Shown here: positions 1 to 9,383 of the stretch, in pieces | How the letters are laid out: each line of letters opens with the position of its first letter | Position numbering within the stretch: position 1 is the first letter of the stretch | Assembly: GCA_017430985.1 (NCBI GenBank) | Contig: JAFRLZ010000077.1 | Span: 29,498 to 93,497 of the forward strand | Reading direction: 5' to 3' | DNA: 64,000 nt | From: Oscillospiraceae bacterium | GTDB lineage: Bacteria > Bacillota > Clostridia > Oscillospirales > Oscillospiraceae | Notes under the pieces: generated by a model | Databases searched by the model: none | What the model saw: only the letters and a program-made list of their open reading frames with translations | What the model was told of the DNA's origin: nothing | Position numbers and translations under genes: made by a program

Positions 1-56
1 GATATGTCCAAGCAGATATATCAAGGAAAAAGAAAAAATTTTATGGAGGAGAAAAC

Positions 57-1199
57 ATGAAAAAGATTCTCGCACTCGTTCTCGCGCTGTGCATGGTCTT
101 TGCTCTGGCCGCCTGCGGTCAGAAGGCCGCTCCTGCCCAGCAGGGCGCTTCTGGCATGAAGGTCGCCATGATCACCGACTACGGCGACATCACCGACCAG
201 TCCTTCAACCAGACCACCTATGAGGCCTGCAAGGAGTACTGCGAGGCCAACAGCATCGAATTCAAGTACTACAAGCCCGGTTCCGACTCCGATGAGGACC
301 GTATCAGCTCCATCGAAGACGCCATCGACGAGGGCTTCAACGTCATCGTGATGCCCGGCTACGCGTTCGCGGCCGCCATCGTCGGCACCGTCGAGAACAA
401 CCCCGACGTGACCTTCATCGCGCTGGACGTCTCTGAGTACGACCTCCAGGCTGCCAAGGGCACCGAAGCCGACTTCTCCTGGAAGTACCCCGCCAACCTC
501 TACTCCGCTGTTTACCAGGAAGAGCTCTGCGGCTACATGGCCGGCTACGCGGCTGTGAAGCTCGGCTACAAGAGCCTCGGCTTCCTGGGCGGCATGGCTG
601 TTCCCGCCGTTATCCGCTACGGCTACGGCTTCGTGCAGGGCGCTGACGCCGCTGCTGCCGAGCTCGGTCTGAGCGACGTTGTCATCAACTATGCTTACGG
701 CAACCAGTTCTACGGCGACGCTGACATCACCGCCGCGATGGATACCTGGTATGCCGGCGGCACCGAGGTCGTCTTCGCCTGCGGCGGCGGCATCTTCTCC
801 TCTGCCGGCGAAGCTGCTGCCAAGGTCGGCGGCAAGGTCATCGGCGTTGACGTTGACCAGGCTCCCACCATCGACGGCCTGTACGGCGAGGGCATGACCG
901 TTACCTCCGCCATGAAGGGTCTGGCCGCCACCGTGAAGACCATGCTGGCGCAGGTCCAGGCGGGCAAGTTCGAGGGCGGCAAGGTCGAGACTCTGGGCCT
1001 CATCTCCGAGAAGCCCGAAGAGAACTTCGTCCAGATCCCCATGAGCACCCAGTTCTCCGACAGCTTCTCCCAGGCTGATTACGAGGCGCTCGTGGCCGCC
1101 ATGTTCAAGGGCGAGGTCAAGGTCGACAACGACACCGGCAAGTCCGCTGCGGACTTCGCCACCGTCATCACCGTCAACGATCTCGGCAACCTGAAGTAA
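57..1199 (+). CDS. BMP-family nucleoside-binding lipoprotein (ABC importer)
   Basis: This is a substrate-binding lipoprotein of the BMP/PnrA family, which captures purine or pyrimidine nucleosides outside the membrane. The N-terminus is a lipoprotein signal (MKKI, hydrophobic core, lipobox LAAC with the lipidated Cys near residue 20). The mature part has the periplasmic-binding fold, with VAMITDYGDITDQSFNQ near the start and a glycine-rich FACGGGIFSSAG stretch in the middle. A GGAGGAGAA ribosome site precedes the ATG. A strong terminator separates it from the ATPase gene, so the binding protein is probably made in excess. A paralogue sits at 53270. The upstream leader is cut by the window edge, so a riboswitch cannot be judged. 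Confidence 0.93.
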   Translation: MKKILALVLALCMVFALAACGQKAAPAQQGASGMKVAMITDYGDITDQSFNQTTYEACKEYCEANSIEFKYYKPGSDSDEDRISSIEDAIDEGFNVIVMPGYAFAAAIVGTVENNPDVTFIALDVSEYDLQAAKGTEADFSWKYPANLYSAVYQEELCGYMAGYAAVKLGYKSLGFLGGMAVPAVIRYGYGFVQGADAAAAELGLSDVVINYAYGNQFYGDADITAAMDTWYAGGTEVVFACGGGIFSSAGEAAAKVGGKVIGVDVDQAPTIDGLYGEGMTVTSAMKGLAATVKTMLAQVQAGKFEGGKVETLGLISEKPEENFVQIPMSTQFSDSFSQADYEALVAAMFKGEVKVDNDTGKSAADFATVITVNDLGNLK

Positions 1200-1212
1200 T
1201 TTCACTCCACCG

Positions 1213-1246
1213 AAAAGGACAGGCCTTCGGGCCTGTCCTTTTTTAT
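1213..1246 (+). terminator. Intrinsic terminator after BMP lipoprotein gene
   Basis: GGACAGGCC-TTC-GGCCTGTCC stem followed by a run of T. It separates the binding-protein gene from the transporter genes. Confidence 0.9.
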
Positions 1247-1274
1247 TCCGGAAACGCGGCGGCGCGTTTTTTTG

Positions 1275-1304
1275 TTTACAAGAGGCCGGTTTTTGTTGTA
1301 TGAT
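1275..1304 (+). promoter_or_regulatory. Sigma-A type promoter for the ABC transporter genes
   Basis: TTTACA and TATGAT hexamers with 18 bp between them, just upstream of the AAAGGGAGG ribosome site of the ATPase gene. Prediction by eye only. Confidence 0.6.
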
Positions 1305-1338
1305 ATGATAAGCGAAAGAAAAAGGGAGGTCGGTACGA

Positions 1339-2877
1339 TTGGAGAGTCCATACGCCATTGAAATGCTCCATATCACCAAGAAATTCCCCGGCATCATCGC
1401 CAACGACGACATCACCCTGCAGCTGAAAAAAGGCGAGATCCACGCGCTGCTCGGTGAAAACGGCGCCGGCAAATCCACGCTGATGAGCGTCCTGTTCGGC
1501 CTGTACCAGGCGGAGGAGGGCGAGATCCGCAAGGACGGGAAGCCCGTCAAGATCAACAACCCCAACGACGCCAACGACCTCGGCATCGGCATGGTCCACC
1601 AGCACTTCAAGCTGGTCGAATGCTTCACGGTGCTGGACAACATCATCCTCGGCGTCGAGCCGAACAAGCACGGCTTTCTGCAGAAGCAGGAGGCGCGGGA
1701 AAAGGTGATGGCCCTGTCGGACAAGTACGGGCTCCACGTCAACCCCGACGCTCTCATCGAGGACATCACCGTCGGTATGCAGCAGCGCACTGAGATCCTC
1801 AAAATGCTCTACCGCGACAACGAGATCCTCATTTTCGACGAGCCGACCGCCGTGCTGACCCCGCAGGAGATCGAAGAGCTCATGCAGATCATGAAAAACC
1901 TCGCCGCCGAGGGCAAGAGCATCCTCTTCATCTCCCACAAGCTGGCTGAGATCATGGCCGTGGCCGACCGCTGCAGCGTGCTGCGCAAGGGCAAGTACAT
2001 CGGCACGGTCGAGACCAAAAACACCACGATGGAGCAGCTGTCCGCCATGATGGTGGGCCGCAACGTCAACTTCCATGTGGAGAAGGGCCCCTGCAAGCCC
2101 GGCGAGGTCATCCTCGACGTGGAGGATATGTCCGTCGCCTCCAAGGTGCACAAGAACGACGCCGTCAAGCACGTCAGCTTCAAGGTGCGCAAGGGCGAGA
2201 TCGTCTGCATCGCCGGCATCGACGGCAACGGCCAGACCGAGCTGGTCTACGGTCTGTCGGGTCTCGAGCCGCTCAAGACCGGCTCGATCCGCTTCAAGGG
2301 GCAGGACATCACCCACGCCAGCATCCGCAAGCGCAACACCTCCGGCATCAGCCACATCCCCGAAGACCGCCACAAGCACGGCCTCGTGCTGGACTACTCG
2401 CTGGAATACAACATGGTCCTCCAGCGCTACTTTGAGGAGCGCTTCACCAGCAAGGCCGGCTTCCTCAAGCGCGCCCCCATCCGCGAGTACGCCGAACGTC
2501 TCATCGAGGAGTACGACGTGCGCTCCGGCCAGGGCCCGATCACCCCGGCGCGCGCCATGTCCGGCGGCAACCAGCAGAAGGCCATCATCGCGCGCGAGAT
2601 CGACAAGGAGCCCGATCTGCTGATCGCCGTGCAGCCCACCCGCGGCCTCGACGTCGGCGCGATCGAGTTCATCCACAAGCAGCTCATCGCCCAGCGCGAC
2701 GCAGGCAAGGCCGTGCTGCTGGTGTCCCTCGAACTCGACGAGGTCATGGACGTGCCCGACCGCATCCTCGTCATGTATGAGGGCGAGATCGTCGGCGAGC
2801 TCGATCCCAAGACCACCACGCAGGAGGAGCTGGGCCTGTACATGGCCGGCGCCAAGAGAGACGAGGTGAAAGCATGA
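1339..2877 (+). CDS. Nucleoside ABC importer, duplicated ATP-binding subunit
   Basis: This ATPase powers the nucleoside importer. Two ABC domains lie in tandem, as in sugar and nucleoside ATPases of the MglA/NupO type. The first has Walker A GENGAGKST near residue 37 and Walker B LIFDEPTA. The second has the weaker P-loop GIDGNGQTE, signature MSGGNQQKA and the AVQPTRGLD motif. The start is TTG, chosen because GGGAGG lies upstream and no ATG fits. Its end overlaps the next gene by 4 bp (ATGA), so the permeases are translationally coupled. Length (512 aa) is normal for the family. Confidence 0.93.
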   Translation: MESPYAIEMLHITKKFPGIIANDDITLQLKKGEIHALLGENGAGKSTLMSVLFGLYQAEEGEIRKDGKPVKINNPNDANDLGIGMVHQHFKLVECFTVLDNIILGVEPNKHGFLQKQEAREKVMALSDKYGLHVNPDALIEDITVGMQQRTEILKMLYRDNEILIFDEPTAVLTPQEIEELMQIMKNLAAEGKSILFISHKLAEIMAVADRCSVLRKGKYIGTVETKNTTMEQLSAMMVGRNVNFHVEKGPCKPGEVILDVEDMSVASKVHKNDAVKHVSFKVRKGEIVCIAGIDGNGQTELVYGLSGLEPLKTGSIRFKGQDITHASIRKRNTSGISHIPEDRHKHGLVLDYSLEYNMVLQRYFEERFTSKAGFLKRAPIREYAERLIEEYDVRSGQGPITPARAMSGGNQQKAIIAREIDKEPDLLIAVQPTRGLDVGAIEFIHKQLIAQRDAGKAVLLVSLELDEVMDVPDRILVMYEGEIVGELDPKTTTQEELGLYMAGAKRDEVKA

Positions 2878-4007
2878 AGAAGAACCTCTTGAAAAACCCT
2901 GCCGTGCAGTCCCTGATCGCCTCTCTGCTGTGCATCTTCCTGGGTCTGCTGATCGGCTACATCGTGCTGTTGTTCATCAACCCCGCCGGCGCGTGGGATT
3001 CCATCGTCGAGGTGGTCAAGAACTTCATGCACTCCCCGCGGCCGGAGCGTCAGCTCCGCTCCCTGGGCACGACGCTGGTGCGCACGGCCCCGCTGCTGAT
3101 GTGCGCGCTGAGCGTGCTGTTCGCCTATAAGGTCGGCCTGTTCAACATCGGCGTGGCCGGTCAGTACGTCGCCGGCGTGTGCGCCGCGCTGTACGCCGCC
3201 CTCGCCTGGGGCTGGGGCTGGCTGCCCTGCATGCTCTTCGCCCTCGCCGCCGGCGCGGTGCTCGGCACCCTCGTCGGTCTGCTGAAGGCCTACTGCAACG
3301 TCAACGAGGTCATCTCGGGCATCATGCTCAACTGGATCACCCTGTACACGACGAACATGCTGCTGTCAAAGGTCAAGGAGGTCGCCAGCCCCTACACGCT
3401 GCACCTGACCTCCAACGCCCCGCAGGCGCTGCTGCCCACGCTCGGGCTCGGCCGCTTCTTCAGCGACAACCAGTATGTGACCATCGCCGTCCCCCTGGCG
3501 ATCCTCTTCGCGATCGGCGTCAACATCGTGCTCGACCGCACCAGATTCGGCTATGAGCTCAAGGCCACCGGCAACAACCGGAACGCCGCCAAGTACTGCG
3601 GCATGGCCGAGAAGCGCAACATCATCCTGACGCTGGTCATCGCCGGCGCGCTGGCCGGCCTCGGCGGCTCGATGCTGTACCTGACCGACCTCGAGCAGTG
3701 GTCCGTGACGGCGACCTCCGTTCCCGGCATGGGCTTCAACGGCATCGCGGCCACCTTCCTGGGCGGCCTGAACCCGATCGGCACGATCTTCGCCTCCTAC
3801 TTCATCCAGCACATCACCGACGGCGGCACCAACGTCGACCTGACCATGTACTGCGCGCAGATCTCCGATCTGATCTCCGCCATCATCATTTACCTTTGCG
3901 GCTTCGTGCTCTTCATCAAGCAGTCGATGAACAAGCGCATCGCGAAGAACGAGGAGCTCCGGCTGCAGAAGGCCCGGCTCGCGGCTGAGGAAGGAGGGAC
4001 CAAGTAA
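2874..4007 (+). CDS. Nucleoside ABC importer permease 1
   Basis: Integral membrane permease of the BPD_transp_2 (branched-chain/ribose/nucleoside) superfamily, similar to NupP/YufP. It has an N-terminal membrane anchor, about eight to ten hydrophobic segments and the conserved EVISGIMLNWI region around residue 145. Glycine-rich GLFNIGVAGQYVAG and AGLGGSMLYL motifs are typical. It overlaps the ATPase gene by 4 bp and the second permease gene by 1 bp, so the two permeases form a heterodimer made from one message (inference from family and spacing). Confidence 0.92.
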   Translation: MKKNLLKNPAVQSLIASLLCIFLGLLIGYIVLLFINPAGAWDSIVEVVKNFMHSPRPERQLRSLGTTLVRTAPLLMCALSVLFAYKVGLFNIGVAGQYVAGVCAALYAALAWGWGWLPCMLFALAAGAVLGTLVGLLKAYCNVNEVISGIMLNWITLYTTNMLLSKVKEVASPYTLHLTSNAPQALLPTLGLGRFFSDNQYVTIAVPLAILFAIGVNIVLDRTRFGYELKATGNNRNAAKYCGMAEKRNIILTLVIAGALAGLGGSMLYLTDLEQWSVTATSVPGMGFNGIAATFLGGLNPIGTIFASYFIQHITDGGTNVDLTMYCAQISDLISAIIIYLCGFVLFIKQSMNKRIAKNEELRLQKARLAAEEGGTK

Positions 4008-4954
4008 TGTCTGTCGTGCTCTTGATCCAATACACGCTGATCTTCTCCTCGGTGCTGCTGCTCGTCGCTCTGGGCGGCTGCTTCTCCGAGCACTCCGGCG
4101 TCATCAACCTCGGTCTCGAGGGCATCATGGTCATCGGCGCCCTCGGCGGCGCGCTGGTCATGCGCTTCCTCCCGGCCGGCACCCCCGGCATCCTCATCGT
4201 CCTGCTGACGCTGCTGGCCGCCATCCTCTTCGGCGTGCTGTACTCCTGTCTGCTGGCCGTGGCGAGCATCAACTTCAAGGCCGACCAGACCATCGTCGGC
4301 ACCGCCATGAACATGCTCGGCACCGCCGGCGCCACCGTTCTGGTCAAGGCCATCAACACCGCCCTCAACCCGGACGACCACTCCTCCACCATCCAGTACA
4401 TCACCGCGAAGAAGGCCTTCATCGTCAACATCGGCGCTTTCGAGTTCAACTGGTTCATGCTGGTGGCCGTCATTATGCTGGCCTTCGCCTACATCACGCT
4501 GTACAAGACCAAGTTCGGCCTGCGCCTCATGGCCTGCGGCGAACACCCCCAGGCGGCCGACTCCGTGGGCATCAACGTGTACAGGATGCGCTGGTCCGGC
4601 GTGCTGATCTCCGGCATGCTCGGCGGCCTCGGCGGCATCTGCTACATCCTCGCGGGCGTGTCCGAGTGGAAGTTTGAAAACGGCGTGGCCGGCTTCGGCT
4701 TCCTCGCGCTGGCCGTCATGATCTTCGGTCAGTGGAAGCCGCTGCGCATCGCCGGCGCGGCGCTGCTCTTCGGTCTTTTCCGCGCCCTGTCGAACGTCTA
4801 CTTCGGCTTCGACTGGCTCGTGTCGCTGAACCTCCCCGGCACCGTCTACAACATGATGCCCTACATCATCTCCCTGCTGGTGCTGGCCTTCACCTCCAAG
4901 AAGTCCCGCGCGCCGAAGGCGGAGGGCATCCCCTACGAGAAGGGCATGCGATAG
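4007..4954 (+). CDS. Nucleoside ABC importer permease 2
   Basis: Second permease of the same superfamily, similar to NupQ/YufQ, 315 aa. Motifs include HSGVINLGLEGIMVIGA near the N-terminus and GLGGICYILAG in the middle, in an almost wholly hydrophobic protein. The C-terminus ends in a short charged tail. It is the last gene of the importer operon; a hairpin with a T-run follows directly. Confidence 0.92.
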   Translation: MSVVLLIQYTLIFSSVLLLVALGGCFSEHSGVINLGLEGIMVIGALGGALVMRFLPAGTPGILIVLLTLLAAILFGVLYSCLLAVASINFKADQTIVGTAMNMLGTAGATVLVKAINTALNPDDHSSTIQYITAKKAFIVNIGAFEFNWFMLVAVIMLAFAYITLYKTKFGLRLMACGEHPQAADSVGINVYRMRWSGVLISGMLGGLGGICYILAGVSEWKFENGVAGFGFLALAVMIFGQWKPLRIAGAALLFGLFRALSNVYFGFDWLVSLNLPGTVYNMMPYIISLLVLAFTSKKSRAPKAEGIPYEKGMR

Positions 4955-4982
4955 CTTTGCCGTTCAGTTCTTAATCTTTCTG

Positions 4983-5013
4983 AAAATGCCGCTTTTCAGC
5001 GGCATTTTCTTTA
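4983..5013 (+). terminator. Terminator after first nucleoside importer operon
   Basis: AAAATGCCGC/GCGGCATTTT stem with a short loop and trailing T residues. Confidence 0.8.
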
Positions 5014-5071
5014 CCCCTCGTGCTATAATATAGGCGATCTGTCCCGCACATCCCTCTTTTCGGAGGTCCTT

Positions 5072-6271
5072 ATGAAAAAATATCTGCTGCCGCTGGCCGC
5101 GCTGCTGGCCGTGCTGGCGCTGCTGCTCCTGCTGCGCGCCGCGCGTCTGAACGCGCCCGCGCCCGACGAGTCCCCCGCCCCGGAGCCGACGGCCGCGCTC
5201 CCGGACCCCGCCCCGGAGCCCACGCCCGAGCCGACCCCGGAGCCCACGCCCGAGCCGACGCCGACGCCCGACCCCGCGGAGCTGCGCCTCGCCTCCATGA
5301 GTCTGGAGGAGAAGGCCTTTCAGATGGTCCTGCTCTGCTGCCACGAGCCGGGCGACGCCGCGCGCGCCGCCGAACTGGGCGTCGGCGGCATCTGCTTCTA
5401 CGCCGACTCCTTCGCCGGCAAGAGCCGCGACGAGGTCGTCGCCATGACCGCCTCGCTGCAGGACAGCGCGCCGATCCCGCTGCTGCTAAGCGTGGACGAG
5501 GAGGGCGGCACGGTCTGCCGCGTCAGCCGCAACAGCGCGCTGCGCAGCCGGCCCTTCGACGCGCCGCGGGAGGTCTTCCGCGCCGGCGGCTGGGAGCTCG
5601 TGGAGAGCGATACGCTCGAAAAGGCGCAGCTGCTGCTCTCGCTGGGGCTCAACGTGAACCTCGCCCCGGTCTGCGACGTGCCGCTGTCATCCTCGAACTA
5701 CATCTACCAGCGCAGCTTCAGCACCGACGCGGCCGAGACGGCCGAATTCGTCTCCCGCGTCGTGGGCCTCATGCACGAGCAGCGGCTCGGCAGCGTGCTC
5801 AAGCACTTCCCCGGCTACGGCGGCAGCACGGACACCCACAAGGGCCTGTCCTATGACGACCGCAGCTACGAATCCTTCGCCGCGCGGGACTTCCTGCCCT
5901 TCCTCGCCGGGATCGAGGCCGGGGCGGACGCGGTGCTGGTCAACCACAGCGTTGTGCGCTGCATGGGCGGCGAGCTGCCCTCCTCGCTCTCGCCGGAGGT
6001 GCACCGCGTGCTGCGCGAGGAGCTGGGCTTTGAGGGCGTCATCCTCTGCGACGACCTGTATATGGGCGCCATCACGGAGTTCACCGGCGGGCAGAATGCC
6101 GCCGTGCAGACCGTGCTCGCGGGCACCGACCTCGTCAGCTGCAACGACTTCGAGGCCTCGGCCGCCGCGATCGCCGCGGCCGTGCGCGAGGGCGTGCTCG
6201 ACGAGGCGCAGGTGGACGCCTCGGTGCTGCGCATCCTGCGCTGGAAGCTCTCGCTCGGCCTTGACATTTGA
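5072..6271 (+). CDS. Surface-anchored glycoside hydrolase family 3 (NagZ-like)
   Basis: Predicted to cleave beta-N-acetylglucosaminides or related beta-glycosides outside the cell. An N-terminal hydrophobic segment (residues 1-24, no lipobox Cys) is followed by a Pro/Glu/Thr-rich spacer with PEPT repeats to about residue 68, then a GH3 catalytic domain. The NagZ-type loop KHFPGYGGSTDTHKG carries the His/Asp acid-base pair, and LCDDLYMGAI holds the likely nucleophile Asp. The ATG is preceded by CGGAGG; a TATAAT box lies at 5024-5029. The domain lacks the second GH3 domain, as in Gram-negative NagZ. Exact substrate is not fixed by sequence. Confidence 0.88.
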   Translation: MKKYLLPLAALLAVLALLLLLRAARLNAPAPDESPAPEPTAALPDPAPEPTPEPTPEPTPEPTPTPDPAELRLASMSLEEKAFQMVLLCCHEPGDAARAAELGVGGICFYADSFAGKSRDEVVAMTASLQDSAPIPLLLSVDEEGGTVCRVSRNSALRSRPFDAPREVFRAGGWELVESDTLEKAQLLLSLGLNVNLAPVCDVPLSSSNYIYQRSFSTDAAETAEFVSRVVGLMHEQRLGSVLKHFPGYGGSTDTHKGLSYDDRSYESFAARDFLPFLAGIEAGADAVLVNHSVVRCMGGELPSSLSPEVHRVLREELGFEGVILCDDLYMGAITEFTGGQNAAVQTVLAGTDLVSCNDFEASAAAIAAAVREGVLDEAQVDASVLRILRWKLSLGLDI

Positions 6272-6322
6272 ACCTGATGGAATATAATGGGCAAGCTGAA
6301 CATAGAACAAGGAGAACATGAC

Positions 6323-7228
<906 letters not shown>

Positions 7229-7244
7229 GCGTTTGCACGCAAGC

Positions 7245-7283
7245 AAAAAGCTGACCTGTGGTTTTCCACAGGTCAGCTTTTTT
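7245..7283. terminator. Bidirectional terminator between psuG and GNAT gene
   Basis: AAGCTGACCTGTG stem with matching arm, A-run on the left and T-run on the right, serving both converging genes. Confidence 0.9.
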
Positions 7284-7803
7284 ATTCTCTGTCCAGGCGG
7301 TAGCGGTTCACCGTCACGATCTGCGGCTTGAGCGCGGACTGCGGGCCGGTCGCCGTCCCGATCAGGCGAAAGCCCGCCTTTTCGATCACGCGGTTGCTGC
7401 CGATGTTTTCCTGCATGGCCTCGATCTCGAGCGTCTCATAGCCGTCGCGGAAGAGCTCTTCGACCAGTGCGCGCAGCGCCTCCGTCATGTAGCCGTTCCC
7501 CCAGTAGGCGCGCCCGGAGCAGTAGCCGAGCACCGGCCGTCCCTCGCGAAAGCCCACCACGTCGATCATGCCGATCAGCTCGCCCGTCGTCTTGAGCTCG
7601 ATCCCATAGCGATAACAGTCCGGCCGCTCATAGTCGGTCAGCCAGAAGTCCATCACCTGCGCCGTGACCTCGGCGCTATCGTGCGCAGGCCAGGTGACAT
7701 ACTTGGCAACCTCGGGGTCGCCGGCCCAGCAGTCAAAGATCCGCCGGGTGTCCTCGCGCCGTATCTTCCGCAGGCGCAGCCGCGCCGTCTCCAGTTCCCG
7801 CAT
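7282..7803 (-). CDS. GNAT-family N-acetyltransferase (RimJ-like)
   Basis: An acetyl-CoA-dependent acyltransferase of the RimJ/RimL type (Acetyltransf_3), 173 aa. It begins RELETARLRLRKIRREDTRRIF, with the family pattern of 'TARLxLRxxxxxD', and contains GYCSGRAYWGNGYMTEAL, the acetyl-CoA binding motif. The substrate is unknown. Its AAGGAG ribosome site overlaps the stop codon of the upstream dehydrogenase gene, and the gap is only 10 bp. It therefore appears to be the last gene of the transketolase operon, although its role there is unclear. Confidence 0.88.
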   Translation of the reverse strand: MRELETARLRLRKIRREDTRRIFDCWAGDPEVAKYVTWPAHDSAEVTAQVMDFWLTDYERPDCYRYGIELKTTGELIGMIDVVGFREGRPVLGYCSGRAYWGNGYMTEALRALVEELFRDGYETLEIEAMQENIGSNRVIEKAGFRLIGTATGPQSALKPQIVTVNRYRLDRE

Positions 7804-7813
7804 GGCAAGCTCC

Positions 7814-8917
7814 TTATCTGAGCGCCTCGAACATGGCGGCGAGCTCGTCCTGCGTGAAGCGGCGCGGGTTGTTGTTCATCAGCGGATGCGCAAGGCAGGC
7901 CGCGGCCAGATCGGCCGCGTCCACGTCCCCGGCCAGCTCGCTCAAACGGCAGCGCAGCCCGGCCAGCTCCTTGAGCGCCCGGATGTGCGCGGCCAGCTCC
8001 GCGCAGTCCTTCGCCCCGGCGCCGCGCGCGAGCTTTTCCAGCCGCTCGTCGGCGTTGAGGCGGATGAAGCTGTCGAGCGTGAAGGCGCAGGCCTCGCCGT
8101 GCGGCAGATGATAGCGCTCGGAGAGCGGATAGCTGCAGGCGTGGCAGGCGGCGGTCTTCGGCTGGGCGAAGCTCAGCCCGGCCAGGAGCGAGGCAAAGCT
8201 CATCGCGCCGCGCGCGTCGCGGTCGCTCCCGTCGCGGAAGGCCTTTTCGAGGTTTGCCAGCGCGAGGCGCACGGCCTCGATCGCCAGCACGTCGGTGATG
8301 GGCTGGTGATTTTTGCTCCAATAGCCTTCGATCGCGTGCGCGATCGCGTCGAGCCCCGTATTCATGGTCGTGCGCGGCGGCACGCCGAGCGTCAGCAACG
8401 GGTCGACCACGGCGGCCGTCGGCATGAAGGCCGGGTCGTTCGTGGTTTTTTTCTCGTCGCCGCAGCTGATGACGGAAACCTGCGTGACTTCGCTGCCGGT
8501 GCCCGCCGTGGTGGGCACGGCGATGATCGTCAGGCGGCTCTTTGCGTCAAAGCTGCGGCGGCCGCGGTAGTAGTCGATGGCGTCGCCCGCGTTCGGCGCG
8601 ACGGCCGCGGCGTACTTGGCCGTGTCCATGGCGCTGCCGCCGCCGATGCCGATCACCGCATCGGCCCCGTGCTCGCGGCAGAGGCGCACCGTCTCCTCCA
8701 CGCCGGACAGCTGCGGGTTTTGCTCCACGGCGCAGAAGGCCGCGGCAAAGCGGCCGTCGGCGGCCGTCATGCGCTCGGCCTGCGGGGCGAAGTGCCGCCC
8801 GCTGACGAGCACCGCGCGCTGTACGCCGAGCTCGTCGAGCAGCTCGCCGAGCTTTTCGAAGCAGCCCTCGCCGAAGCGGATCTTCACCGGCTGGGCGTAA
8901 AGGAAGCCGTCAACCAT
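7814..8917 (-). CDS. Iron-type alcohol dehydrogenase; candidate sulfoacetaldehyde or aldehyde reductase
   Basis: Group III metal-dependent alcohol dehydrogenase, 367 aa. The NAD-binding signature GIGGGSAMDTAK is near residue 95, followed by PTTAGTGSEVT. Likely Fe ligands are Asp and His in TGLDAIAHAIEGYW, His in ACHACSYPL and His in HLPHGEA. It overlaps the RpiB-like gene by 8 bp, so translation is coupled. Known relatives reduce sulfoacetaldehyde to isethionate (for example SarD, and the reductase of the transketolase sulfoglycolysis route). That role fits this operon but is inference; butanol or lactaldehyde reductase activity is an alternative. Confidence 0.9.
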   Translation of the reverse strand: MVDGFLYAQPVKIRFGEGCFEKLGELLDELGVQRAVLVSGRHFAPQAERMTAADGRFAAAFCAVEQNPQLSGVEETVRLCREHGADAVIGIGGGSAMDTAKYAAAVAPNAGDAIDYYRGRRSFDAKSRLTIIAVPTTAGTGSEVTQVSVISCGDEKKTTNDPAFMPTAAVVDPLLTLGVPPRTTMNTGLDAIAHAIEGYWSKNHQPITDVLAIEAVRLALANLEKAFRDGSDRDARGAMSFASLLAGLSFAQPKTAACHACSYPLSERYHLPHGEACAFTLDSFIRLNADERLEKLARGAGAKDCAELAAHIRALKELAGLRCRLSELAGDVDAADLAAACLAHPLMNNNPRRFTQDELAAMFEALR

Positions 8918-9383
8918 AGATCTCGTCCTCCAGCGCGGCGACCCTGGCGCTGAACTTGTGCATGTTCACGGCGCGCCAGTCCTCCAGATCCTGGCACCAG
9001 TCGGTGGCCAGGAAGGTCTTGGCCATCTCGACGGCCATCTCCGGGCCGACGATCCAGCCGCCCATGCAGAGGATCTGCGCGTTGTTGATGGCGCGCGCCA
9101 TCTTGGCCGCGTACACGCCCTCGCAGGCGACGGCGTACACGCCCTTGAACTTATTGGACACCACGCACATGCCCGCGCCGGTGCCGCAGATCAGGATCGC
9201 GCGGTCGTACTTGCCCTGCTGCACCAGCGGGGCCACCTGACCGGCGACTTCGTAGTAGGGATGCGGCTGCTCCGGGTCGAGCGTGCCGAGATCGTCAAAG
9301 TCCGCGCCGCTCTCGACGAGCCAGGCCTTCACGGCCTCCTTCGCGGCAAAACCGGATTTATCGCTTCCGAGTGCGATTTTCAT
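8910..9383 (-). CDS. RpiB/LacAB-family sugar isomerase with altered active site
   Basis: Aldose-ketose isomerase of the RpiB/LacA/LacB family, 157 aa. The catalytic Cys66 is kept in LICGTGAGM, followed by SNKFKG. Two usual features are changed. The His of the GSDHAG motif is Lys9 (GSDKSG), and the ring-opening His99 of RpiB is Ile99 (ARAINNAQIL). The arginine-rich phosphate-binding tail of RpiB (GRHQRRV type) is replaced by LEDWRAVNMHKFSARV. These changes suggest an open-chain and perhaps non-phosphorylated substrate. Start and stop overlap the neighbours by 1 and 8 bp. In the proposed pathway it would convert 4-deoxy-4-sulfoerythrose to the erythrulose form (inference). Confidence 0.88.
   Translation of the reverse strand: MKIALGSDKSGFAAKEAVKAWLVESGADFDDLGTLDPEQPHPYYEVAGQVAPLVQQGKYDRAILICGTGAGMCVVSNKFKGVYAVACEGVYAAKMARAINNAQILCMGGWIVGPEMAVEMAKTFLATDWCQDLEDWRAVNMHKFSARVAALEDEIYG

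Noticed and set aside
21-1802. A 593-codon minus-strand frame across the BMP and ATPase genes
   Set aside because: Crosses a clear terminator and promoter of the plus-strand genes and has shadow-like composition.
7258-7821. A plus-strand frame over the GNAT gene
   Set aside because: Starts within the bidirectional terminator and is antisense to a gene with clear GNAT motifs.
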